A stretch of 64,000 nt of DNA from Paramecium tetraurelia (Eukaryota > Ciliophora > Oligohymenophorea > Peniculida > Parameciidae): contig NW_001798960.1 in assembly GCF_000165425.1 (NCBI RefSeq), forward strand, positions 124,001-188,000, in the 5' to 3' direction. The first letter of the stretch is position 1; every line of letters begins with the position of its first letter. The notes under the pieces are model-generated. The model ran no database searches. It was not told where the DNA came from and worked only from the letters and a program-made list of their open reading frames with translations. Made by a program: the position numbers and the translations under genes. Positions 12,766 to 23,961 of the stretch are shown here, in pieces.

Positions 12766-13212
12766 ATGCAAAACAATAGTTTAGAGTAATCATTCGCTAA
12801 TTACGTTAATAAGTTAAATAGCTATTCTGTTCTAAAAATTAATTAGGATTCACAATACAAATTTCGAACATCAAATTTACCAAAATTAATAGTTCCATCT
12901 CCTTTTGAATCAAGTGAAATGCTGAATTATTTAGAAAGGGCTAAGTTCCCTAAAAAATCTGATCTTAATAAAAGTGCATATATTGACTTGAAATAAGAAG
13001 ACACTAGAAGTTTTAATTAATTACCAAATGATCTATACTAATAATTGGAGCCAAAAACTGTTAAACTATACAGAAGTGTACAAAGGTTGAATTTTAGAAA
13101 ATTTTAATTAAAAATACCAAAAAGTTAACAGCAGTTGATGAGAAGCAGACAAAAATAATTTGATTAGCTATTGATTAGGCAATAAAGAACAATAAAAACT
13201 GAATTTGAATGA
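12766..13212 (+). CDS. Small basic protein, unknown
   Basis: 148 residues, a single exon in the ciliate code, from MQNNSLEQSFANYVNKLNSY to KTEFE-TGA. Ser/Asn-rich first half (NLPKLIVPSPFESSEMLNYL), strongly basic second half rich in Arg, Gln and Lys (VQRLNFRKFQLKIPKSQQQL). No signal peptide or membrane segment. Not recognised. Composition suggests a nucleic-acid- or microtubule-binding protein, but that is only inference. Confidence 0.55.
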
Positions 13213-13545
13213 GAATTCAATATAGTAATGAATTATAAATAATGTCTATGAATGTATTATCACATGAATTTATATAACAAAACTGAGGTTATAATTTATA
13301 AATACAATATTATTAATGAAGATTAATTTAATATTTAGGAATATAAATCAATTTAGGGTACTAGGAGAGATAGGAAATCAATAAAATATTAGTTTATATT
13401 ATATAATTGATGTGTGATCAGAGAATTTTTATTTTTTATAGCTAATAGAACTAATTAGAGACTTGCAATTATATTCTCATGATAATCAATTCATTATATT
13501 CTTATCATAGTCAATTTTTTTAATTAAAATATTTAAAACACCAGT
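13213..13545. other. 333-base gap
   Basis: AT-rich spacer between the small basic protein and the proteasome subunit gene; presumably holds the promoter of the latter. No coding frame or motif seen. Confidence 0.5.
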
Positions 13546-14289
13546 ATGACAGATTTTGCTTTGACAACCTTCAGTAGCAAAGGCAAGTTGTTGTAAATTG
13601 AATATGCATTAAATGCAGTGGCAAAGGGAGATACTGCTATAGGAATTAAGGCTAAAAATGGGGTGGTTTTGGTTGTTGAAAAGAAATAATCATCCATTTT
13701 GATTGAAGAATCAAGTGTTCAAAAAATAGCTTCGTTGACAGATAATATAGCAGCTACATATGCTGGTTTAGGACCAGACTTTAGAGTGTTATCACAATAA
13801 GCAAGAAAATTAGTGAAGAAATATGATTTGAAATATCAAGAGGAGATTTTCGTATAAACATTAAGTAGAGAATTGGCAGAGGTATAAATATAGAATAAAA
13901 CTAGGATGTACAAATAGCTACATAGAGAGGTGGAATAAGACCATTTGGAGTGTCTATTCTTATAGCTGGATATGATGAGGAGGGACCTCATTTGGTGTAA
14001 CTCGATCCCAGTGGTGCCTATTATAGTTGGAAGGCAACAGCAATTGGCAAACAAGCCAAGAATGCAAAGGCATTTTTAGAAAAGAGATACAATGCTGATA
14101 TGGAAATTGAAGATGCCATTAATACAGCCTTATTAACTTTGAAAGAAGGTTTTGAAGGTATAAATATAAATATATATCAAAGGATAAATAACACCCACTA
14201 ATATCGAAGTAGGAGTGATTAGGGATGATCACGTATTTAGGATCTTGCCACCCTCTTAAGTAAAGGACTATTTGGAGGAATTAGAATGA
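13546..14289 (+). CDS. PSMA2: 20S proteasome subunit alpha type 2
   Basis: 231 residues, close to the usual 234, after introns of 23 nt (near 13882) and 25 nt (near 14158). It opens [20 protein letters not shown], the alpha-subunit N-terminal signature, followed by [20 protein letters not shown]. Then [52 protein letters not shown] and [20 protein letters not shown] match the alpha2 subgroup, including the RPFGVS motif. Alpha subunits form the gated outer rings of the 20S core and lack a catalytic threonine. End: [11 protein letters not shown]. Confidence 0.95.
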
Positions 14290-15774
14290 TAATTGATTAT
14301 GAGATATTTATGAAATATAAATCAACCTTAGATAAATCGTTTTTATAAATATTGAGCAGATTCATAAACAATAGAAAATAGAACTAATTATTGATAATGT
14401 TGTGAAGAAATTATATATTAATATTACTAGCAATTAAAATATAATTATTGCAATTCTGATAAATTATTTTTAATTTTTGAATTAATATATCTACAATTAG
14501 AAATATAAAGGGTACTAAATATACGAAAAAAGAGCTTAAAATTTCATCAGGATAGAATCCAAAGTTGAACATAGATATTATGAAGCCAATTGCATTTTTG
14601 ATAGATTTCAGATTCAGTTTGAAGCACTTATCAAATCCAATTCCCACAAAGCAAGTATTCAATCATTACTCATCCAATTGAGTGTGAATCCAAAAAACTC
14701 AAATTTGAACTGATATTATTTTACAATTTATGCTTTGACATAATTTAAAATTGAAGACCATAATAATCACTAATAAATCAATTTTATGAAATGCATCAAA
14801 CAAAGTGAAATACCTCTTGGGGATATCTAGAATGAATACTTAACCCTCTAATCAAGTACATCATTACTGCATCATATTGAAATTCATAAATACGTTTTGA
14901 TCCAAAGGAGTGAAATAAAAGAATAAATCAATACTAGATTAACAATTTAACATAATTTGGTCTATTATTTTTAATATTGTCATGATACCCAAGCAAATTA
15001 GAGTAATAAAACCTTCAAATAATTACATTTGCTATTCAATAAGTTAAGGTAGTCTATATTATATATATATATATATATAATTTAATTAAATCATTGAGGT
15101 TTTGATTTATGAACGTTGGCAGAATAACTTTGTAGCTATTGTTAACGATATTACTACATTCTCAAATCTCTCATTAAGCCACTGTTAGCATTCTAATCTA
15201 TAGGGTTCCCTCTATTAGTAAGCAAGATCTAACAGATTTTCAGCTTCAAGTATAGGTTAAGGATAATTATCAATTAGTTATTCTAAAACTATTAAATATA
15301 AATTACTTGATAATATCATATGACAGATAGAATATGCTAATTATTATTCACATAGACTCTCTAAATCAATTTCAATTTATGTGCAATTGATAATAAATTC
15401 TATCCAATAGGACTGTTACTTTTATTAAGGAATTATCCATACTTTTAACGAAGAATATCGCCATTTTGTATGGAAATGAATCATATTTATATAAAAGTCT
15501 TAGCATAAATTTTTATAATTATGGTTAATATTACATAAGATTTATGGATTCATAATAATTTTTCTTAGTAATCCTCCTCACTTGATTAAATTCTTATCAA
15601 TATTAATGGATCTTTCTAAAATATTCAACTCTTATTGTTCGATTAGAAAAATGTTTATTTAAGCTTTTAGGATTTTCTGAATTTCCTCTTTAGTATCCTT
15701 TGTGAATTTCGATTTAACAAATAGATTACTTATTTAATATGTTATGTTAATAATTTAGTATTAAATAATATATT
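14290..15774. other. Unresolved 1.5 kb with competing antisense reading frames
   Basis: Both strands give protein-like frames. Plus: 14786 onward (MKCIKQSEIPLGDIQNEYL, about 90 codons) and a frame at 15112 with a signal-peptide-like start (MNVGRITLQLLLTILLHSQ), joined by a possible 30-nt intron (15380-15409) to TGA at 15583. Minus: 15372-15720 (SKFTKDTKEEIQKILKAQ..., then NYYESINLMQYQPQLQKF to TGA at 15372), a fragment near 14900 (YEFQYDAVMMYLIRGLSIHS), and a hydrophobic frame at 14410-14660. These overlap and cannot all be real. The minus 15372-15720 reading has the most natural charge mix, but lacks a clear ATG. Confidence 0.4.
15054..15080. repeat. (AT)n microsatellite
   Basis: About twelve consecutive AT/TA dinucleotides. 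It lies inside the unresolved region; its length may vary between alleles or assemblies and could disturb any reading frame crossing it. Confidence 0.85.
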
Positions 15775-18365
15775 ATGATTTATGTACCTATCTTGAATAG
15801 ACACTTGGCCATGTTAGGTCTTTCAGTGATTGATTTAGCATTCGGGGTGGTGAATAACTAAATTTAAACAATCATTCTCAATGCCGCCCTTCTCGGAATC
15901 ATTTTATGTAAGTTTGTTCTAACATATTCAAGTCATTATACTTTATAAATACAAATACTAGAAGAAACCTAAATTGTTAGAAATTTCAGTTATGCTTTAT
16001 TACTGCGCTTATTAACTTTCATTAAAAGGGGTTCCTTACATTTGGTTTAGCCTGCTTTCTATAGCAGCAAATAAACATATTGTCTAATTCATAATTTTAT
16101 TGCTAATAATCGTCGTAACATCTGCTTAGATTGATCCCATTTGTCCAATATGTCACTTATAGTTGTTATTAGAATAAATATTCCTGATGGGATTGCTCAT
16201 ATTAAATCGATTTAACTTTTTAACTTAGAAGAAGAAGGCTTAAAAGCAACTATTAAAGTAGATATTTCGAAAAATCAGATATTGTTTATACGATGAAAAT
16301 CTGATGGATGTTGATACCAATAAGTAGAGCGCACCAGAAATATCTGTTCTATCTGGAGTTTCCTTATATTCCAATCGACTAGATAACCAATAATTACAGT
16401 TTAAATCATAAAAGGATTTGAAAATTAAGTGTTACTCTATTAGTAATGGTAATGAGCAAGAATCTCGTATTTTTGGTTCAAAGCCATTGGTATTTGATAG
16501 TATTAGTGGTTTTCTTGAAATATTTTAGAAGGAATTCAAAGAGATGCAAAATAAAATTATTTTGGCATCTGAACTAGATAATCCAACAGGATAAAAATCA
16601 AAGAGGAGAATTTATGTTTAATAGTTTTGTAATTTAGGTAAAAAATACAATTTAATTGCAATGTTACAATAAGATGATAACTTAATGAACAAATAGAACA
16701 AAAATATCAATAAATTCAAATTAAGTTTATCCAAAATATTTACTCATAAGTTGAAAACTCCCTTGAACACAACTCTTGGGTATTTGTAAACTGCCATTTC
16801 AGAAAATCTTAATGTAGATGAACAATTAAAAAGTTAATTTTTAAAACCTGCTTTTATTAATTCAAAAATTTAATTTTATTAAGTGCAAGATATTTTAGAG
16901 TACATTAATTAAGAGGATTTATTGTAATTTCGAATAGTGAAGGTGAATCTGAATAAAACCCTAGGTCTTATTTATGATTTAATTGAGTTGTAGTGTAGAG
17001 CAAAATAAATAAAAATAGAATTTTTGATAAATGAGAAGCCATTTAACACAAGGGAGAAGTATTATTATTAGTTAATTTTAGGCCTATTTATATTTAAACA
17101 GATTAATAGAGATTGGAAAGAATTCTCTTCAACCTATTGAATAAGTCTTACAGACACACTCAAATCAACGGTAGAATTTGTCTTCATATTCTAATTGATT
17201 CTGAGTTGAATCAGGTATAGTTTAAGATTAATGACAATGTTTTGGGATTCAAATAAGAATAAGTCGATTAAATCAACTCTTTTGCTTAACAATAGAATAA
17301 ATCAATCTCTTAATTTAGGAATTCCATAGTCAAGAAATCTAAGTTCAAATTTAGTTTGACATTACAAATCACTAATAAATTAATCTTTTTCTTAAGTGAT
17401 ATGCAATGTTCACTTCAAGTCAGAAATACGATTGAAGAAGGTGCAAGTTATTATTTCTTTATCAGTATGAATTGCCAACAAGGAAGTTTCCAATAGACAA
17501 CGGATGTACAAGCCCTTAATTTGAGTTCTTAACATAAAAGTACAATCACTTTAAAGCAACCCTTAAATAGCTATCCTTTTCTTGGTTACACCAGAAGCCA
17601 AAATCAAATGAGGTAATTTCTATGATTATATCTATCTAGCAAAGAGAGAATCTACGACGGTTTAGATGTGGATGAAGAACCCTGCGCTAATAAACCGTTT
17701 TGTTTGAGTACCTAAAATTTCTCCTATTCTCCCTAATAAACAGTTTTGAGAACTCAATAGGCTTAATAGAGCATAATTCAATATCAGAAAAACATCTATT
17801 AAAGGGATTTCAATGAGAAATCACTAACAATGTCTTTAGCATTTGAAAGATCATTGAATATGAAAAGAATTGGAGATTCAGTAGACATCAGACAAGATTT
17901 CAATTAGACAATTATGTTAGTGGATGATGAACCCTTTAATCATGATACATTAAAACTTATGTTGAAAAGTCTTGGTTTCAAAAACTTCATCAGTGGATAC
18001 AATGGTCAATAATGTATAGAATTAGTATAAAAACATCATACTTCGATTAAAATTATATTTATGGATTTAGACATGCCCATTATGGGAGGAATCAGAGTAA
18101 AATTACATATAAATCATAGGCAACTAATATTTTGATTGAACTGATGCAATAGAATGAAATTGACTATATTCCCATATTGGCATGTACTGCTCATGATGAT
18201 AAAAATACTCAAGAAGAGTGCCTTGAAGCAGGAATGCTATGTGTCATTGCAAAGCCAGTATTTGTAAGGAGTTTGCAAGAGGCTTTTGTGAGAGTGAATG
18301 AAATCAAGCAAAGAACTTTAAATGTCTTTGCTGGATCTAAAGTCATATCATCAAGTATAAAATGA
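15775..18365 (+). CDS. Hybrid histidine kinase 1 (membrane; ATP site degenerate; intact receiver)
   Basis: 830 residues after introns of 25, 23, 27 and 23 nt; spliced length divisible by three. Several membrane segments occupy residues about 1-150 (LNAALLGIILFIILYKYK, IVQFIILLLIIVVTSAQ). The H box is FTHKLKTPLNTTLGYL with the phosphoacceptor His. The N box (RLERILFNLLNKSYRHT) is recognisable. The G1 motif DxGxG is replaced by NDNVLGF and the G2 glycines are gone (FSLTLQITNKLIFFLSD). The C-terminal receiver is complete: VDDEPFNHD, MDLDMPIMGG with the phosphoacceptor Asp, ACTAHDD with Thr, and AKPVF with Lys. First of three tandem paralogues; 72 nt before the next. Expected role: membrane phosphorelay, possibly without autokinase activity (inference). 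Confidence 0.85.
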
Positions 18366-18437
18366 TTTATCATTATGATTCTCTTCTTATATCTGTCTAT
18401 TATAAATTGAATATTACATATTATTATTAATTATTAG

Positions 18438-20851
18438 ATGACCCACAATACAGCATAGTTTTGTATTATGTTTAGTGCTGTAGTTCTCTTGGATTTAATC
18501 TATAGTATATAGGTCAATGAAATCCCGATGGTGGTGTGCAATTCATTGATTTTATTGTTTTCCATAAGTAAATTCGCCCATTTAAATATCAAGTTCATTA
18601 GTTCGTCAAATTCAAGATCAATAAATGTGAATACCTTCTGATAATCGTCTTGTTCTTTCACAATGCCGTATAAATATACTATTATGGAAGGAAATCATTG
18701 TGGTTTTTGATTTATCTTTTACAAATATTCAAATTGGAATAACATACTCAAATACTTAAATATTGTAAATTTACTTAATTAGCTGTCAATATTATTATAT
18801 ATTCTATTCAATATGATGGTCAAATCAATTTTGCCTATTTTCAGTAACTCAATTATTGTATTTTCATCTTAATTTATCAAATTTACAATTAAAACGAACA
18901 GGTGTCAGAAATCGACATTGCCCAAAATTAAATTATTGAAGATATCAAGTAATTAATAATTTTTAAACTATTTGATCAGAAATGTAATGATCTCTCCAAA
19001 AATGCCTCTAACTTCAACTATAATTAATTGCAGACTACTCCAAACTAAAACAATGATAACCAAAACTTTCAAATCAAAGCTTATTAAGATAAAGAGTTTG
19101 ATAGTCCTGCTTAGAATCAATGTGGATGGGAACCTAGCATTGTATTTAATGATTATCAGACATTTATAGAACATATCAAAAGTTAAGATAATTAAGATTC
19201 TTAATATCATTATGTGGCTATATAAACTGATTTTATCAAGAATATCAAAACAAAATATAATGTTTTATACAAAAAATTCGGAAAAAATGAGTTAATTACA
19301 ATTGCATTAATTAGAATTGACAGTTTCCACCAAAGATTAATGATTTGGAAGTTCAATAAATTCAAAAAATACTTCTATGACATCTTTGCTCATAAATTAA
19401 AAACTCCCCTAAACGCTTCCTTAGGTTTCCTATCATCTGCCTACAACTATACTGAAATGGATAATGCTATCAAACAGAATTATATTAAACCTGCATATAT
19501 CAACTCTAAATTGTAATATTTTTAAATATCAGATCTTCTGGAATTTCTTAATCCATAAAGTGATTAAACCAGAATCTAATATTATAAAATTAACATGAAA
19601 TCATTTCTATTTACACTTAATGAATTGATAGAATCTTAATGTTAAAACAAAAAGATACTATTCTAAGTTTTTGTGGAGAATGTTCCATTAAATAATATCG
19701 ATAAGTATAATCTTAGAAATAACCATTTTATAGATTCTACATTTTATCAGATTTACTCAAGTTAGAAAGAATTCTCTACAATTTGCTTAACTTAACTTAC
19801 AGATACACTCCATAAAATGGCCAAATTACACTTAATCTATGCATAGATAAGAAAAATTCAGAGGTCTTATTTATCATTAATAGTAACGAATTCTTGTTTA
19901 ATAATGAAGAACTAGAAAATATAAATGAATGCATTAGATGCTAAGTGGAATTTCAATATAAAAAAAAGTCAATAGCACTTAAGAAAGAAATTAAATTGTC
20001 CTTAGAAATCACTAATCATTTAATTAATATACTAAATGATTAAGAATACCATCTTGAGATTTCTTAATCAGATGGTGGGACTGAATTCAAATTCAAATTA
20101 ATCATTAAGGAAAATAAACTAACTGAAGGATCTTTGGAATAGTTCACTATTGGTTTTATGTTGAAATAGAAAAGTACTAAAACTGTAAATTATGGAACCA
20201 ACGAATAATCATGTAATAGTTCCAATTTGATTAAACCAAAATCATTATCACTATTTTCATCCTCAAAAGTTGTGCATGAACCATAAGCAAACACTCCTAT
20301 TACTACTCCAATAAATTAACCGAAGACGTTCAAGACCCCAGCCTTGAAAAGGTTACGATCATCCTTTGCAGATAGAGTTTTGATAGACTTTGATCAGAAA
20401 ATTTTAATTGTTGATGACGAACCATTCAATCATGACATTTTGATTTTGATGATGAAGACTATGGGTTATACTTAATTCCTAAAAGCATATAATGGACAAC
20501 AAGCAATCGATATAGTCAAAGAAAAGAAAGGACAAATTTCCATAATAATTATGGATTTAGACATGCCTATAATGGGGGGAATCGAAGTATGTTTGCATAA
20601 TAATTATTAAGGCTACAAGAATTCTGGTAGAAATGATGTTGGATTAAAAATTAGACTACATACCCATAATTGGTTGCACTGCTCATGATGACAAGGAAAC
20701 CATAGATAAGTGCCTTTAGATTGGGATGCTTTATGTTGTGGTGAAACCTGTATTTGTAAAAACACTAAGGGAAGCATTCTAACAAATAACTAACATGGGG
20801 GATGGGAGAAGAAGATCTTTGTTATGTTTCACTTCTTAATTACAAATTTGA
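18438..20851 (+). CDS. Hybrid histidine kinase 2 (membrane; ATP site degenerate; intact receiver)
   Basis: 777 residues after introns of 26, 29 and 25 nt. N-terminal membrane segments (MFSAVVLLDLIYSI; EYLLIIVLFFHNAV; FLIYLLQIF), then a linker, then the H box FAHKLKTPLNASLGFL. The N box is LERILYNLLNLTYRYT. In place of G1 it reads INSNEFLF, with no DxGxG, and G2 is SLEITNHLINILND without glycines. The C-terminal receiver is canonical: VDDEPFNHD, MDLDMPIMGG, GCTAHDD, VKPVF. Its nearest relatives are its neighbours, and it starts 72 nt after the first and ends 31 nt before the third. Likely accepts or removes phosphate in partnership with another kinase (inference). Confidence 0.85.
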
Positions 20852-20882
20852 TTTAATTATTATTAATATTAACAATACTAAT

Positions 20883-23255
20883 ATGTTTAATGAAATAGAT
20901 CAAAATGTTAGGATCATCTTTTTACTACAATTAATATCAATTCCATTTTCGATTATCGAACAGAAATATATAGTGTTAATATTGAATTTAATAGAAGTTT
21001 CATTGATTATAGGTATACACTTTATATTTTATGTTAAGTACATTTAATCACTATAAAATTAGACTGTTATATTTTTCATTCAAAGGTGATTATATTGCTA
21101 TTTCTATTAGCAAGGTCATTATCAATGTTTGGTTCAACTGATTTTTGGATTGTAATTTATATATACAACCTAAAAAAAGACATCGTAATACTTAATTAAT
21201 TTGCAGTTATTTCAATGTTAATAGTTTGCATCAACTAATTTAATAGTGTTCACAATAAATCATATTAGTAAACTATTATAGAATTAGTAGTCTTATATTT
21301 GTTTGATGCCTATTTGCAGTACAACAATTATAAAAGCAATGAGAAACCAAACAAAAATCAATTTTATAGGAAATTTAACATTGCTCATTAAGAAATCCTG
21401 AATTCTTGTCATGATCAAAAAACAACGTAATCTAAACAGCATAATCAAAGAAAGAATGTGTTAATTGTCAATCAATGTCAAATTAATGAATCTCGCTATT
21501 AAATTTACTAGGCATAAGACTCAATTCCGAGTTTAAAAGATATATTTTATCCCGAATGGAAAAAGACTTACTATTGCTCTTCAGAATAAGAATTACTAAA
21601 TGTATATGATAAAGAAAATTCGAATTTATTTTATATTCTATATATACCATCAGAGAAGAGCAAGGAAATTTACAGAGTGCAAATTACAAAAACTAAGGCT
21701 TAGGATTATATATTATACTATACTAAACTAGATAGTCTCTTGTACTTCAAAATGAAAGGATCAAAAAGAAAATTCAGATAAAATTTATCTTAAATATTCT
21801 CCCACAAACTCAAAACTCCATTAAACTAAGCTTTGGCTAAGATTACATCAATGCTTACTGATAAGAATGTGCTTCCATATCAAAAAGTCATTCTTTCATA
21901 AATCTATATCCAATAGAAATGTCAATTGTATGGCATATTGGACTTTTTAGACTATGTTAATTCAGATTCCATGACTTTCTAACCTTCTCGTATTACCTTA
22001 ATGTAGATTATCTAAAATGTTAAAGATCTAATTAGAGAGTAATGCAAAGCCAAATCAATCAAATTACGTATACTAATTGAAAGCAAACAATTAAAAGATT
22101 ATAAAGGGTATCATCTTTAATAATATATTGTAGAATGATTGTACTATTTACTGATTCATTGAAATTGGAAAGAATTCTTTACAATTTGTTAAATAATGCT
22201 TATCGACATTCTAATCAGAATGGAACAATTCATTTAACTGTGGAATTGGTTTAAGGAACGTTGAATTTTGCAATAAAAGATTCTGGAATAGGAATGACGG
22301 TTGAAATGATGGCGGATTATAATTTATAATTTTAATGTCTTCAAAATCCTTCGAAATCAATCAAACGCTCTTGGAACCACAAATTAGGAACTACTTTATT
22401 AGTGACCAACAAATTGGTTCATTTATTAAATGGAAATAAGGGTCAGATCTAAATTCTTAAATAGAATGAGTCTGAGTTTAAGTTCTCCATCTTACAAGAA
22501 TTGAATATAAACAAAGGAGTGTCAGACATAGGGTTTGGCAGTTTGAGTTCAGATAGATCAGAAATGAATGTATTAATTAATTAGTAAGATCACATGGATG
22601 AAATTTAAGAAGAGGATGATTATATAGTAAATGAACCAAAGAGTTAGGAAATAAAAATAGAATAGATCAAACATGCAAGGAATTATAAATAGATCACTCT
22701 ACTACCTCAATCTCAAGGTCAAAGTAAACATTCATAATTGTTCAATAAGAGATCTTCATCTATTTTTGATGTGAATTCCTTTTTGAGATAATTTAGTTTT
22801 AAGGACGGTGGGATAGAGTCCAACCAAGAATTAATTATAGATAAAGATCAATATATTATGATTGTTGATGACGAACCATTTAATCATGATGCTCTACTAA
22901 TGATGTTGATGAGATTAGGATATGGTAATTTCATGCATGCTTACGATGGAAGCGATTGCATAACTAAGACAAAGGAGAACCACTCTAAAATTAAATTCAT
23001 TTTAATGGATTTGGATATGCCCATTTTAAATGGATTTAAGTAATTAATAAATATTAATTCAGAGCCACATCCTCACTTATTGAACTAATGAAAACTAACT
23101 AAATTAAAATGATTCCCATTATAGCATGCACTGCTCATGATGATTACTTAACTGAAACACAATGCAAATCTGTCGGTATGATAGACATCATCATCAAACC
23201 AGTCTTTTTAAAGCAACTATAAGTTGTACTGAAAAATATCCCTAAAATCCTATGA
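20883..23255 (+). CDS. Hybrid histidine kinase 3 (membrane; canonical ATP site and receiver)
   Basis: 764 residues after introns of 29, 26 and 23 nt. N-terminal hydrophobic segments (IIFLLQLISIPFSII; IVLILNLIEVSLIIGI). H box FSHKLKTPLNQALAKI. The ATPase domain is complete: N box LERILYNLLNNAYRHS, G1 IKDSGIGM, G2 LGTTLLVTNKLVHLLNGNKG. The receiver has VDDEPFNHD, MDLDMPILNG, ACTAHDD, and IKPVF. It is the only member of the tandem trio that looks able to bind ATP and autophosphorylate. The receiver intron sits at the same place as in the other two, which supports local duplication. Ciliate two-component proteins are little studied; signal unknown. Confidence 0.9.
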
Positions 23256-23582
23256 AACTTCTCATGATATTGATAATATAAATATTTTATATCAAATAAA
23301 TATACATATGATACTACTGTATATTGTAATAATACTTAAATTTCACAAACTACAAATATTTATTATAATCAACTATTTTTAAAATATTATAATTTAAATT
23401 ATCGTCACTATTTTTTTAAGTCATTTAAATATATTAAGTTATGAATATTCTTATTCACTTCTTTCTAAACTTACGTATTTTCAACAAGTTCTTCCATATA
23501 TAATGCAGATGGTTAGACAATTAGAAATATGATGCAGATAAAGAAATGATAAAACAACTAAAATCAAATTGAATATATGTTT
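23256..23582. other. 327-base gap
   Basis: AT-rich spacer after the histidine kinase array. A 43-codon plus-strand frame from 23441 (MNILIHFFLNLRIFNKF) is possible but unsupported. Confidence 0.4.
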
Positions 23583-23756
23583 TCAAATGGAAAAATTGAT
23601 TTTGTTCTCTTCTTAATCATTTTCTAAAAATAATAATTGTTTCTTAATTGGATTTTATTCTTAATCATTAAAACTATAAGTGCAGTTCTTCCTTTTCTTC
23701 GGTGCTTATGGGTGTAGTAAGGACTTTTGCTTTTTCTCTGGAGTTCTTTAATTCAT
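23583..23756 (-). CDS. Possible small basic protein
   Basis: 57 residues, one exon: MNQRTPEKKQKSLLHPQAPK, then KRKNCTYSFNDQEQNPIKKQ, ending INFSI-TGA. The KKRK run resembles a nuclear localisation signal. Composition looks genuinely coding, but there is no family match and further exons are possible. Confidence 0.4.
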
Positions 23757-23961
23757 TATTAATAATAATAATGAATTTATAATTTTAATAGCCTAAATAA
23801 TAATTTTAGATAAAGCTTTAAACTTCTGGATAATTAATTGTGGGAATAATAATTAGGAATGTTTTTAAATTAATTTTTAGATTGATATTTGAATTTAATG
23901 TAAATGAGATTGAAGCGAATTTTCTAGAAATTATATGATTAATAATAAATAAATATAAATA

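Noticed and set aside
18968-19210. Overlapping plus and minus frames in the second histidine kinase
   Set aside because: Both are out of frame with the H-box-containing reading, which is continuous here.
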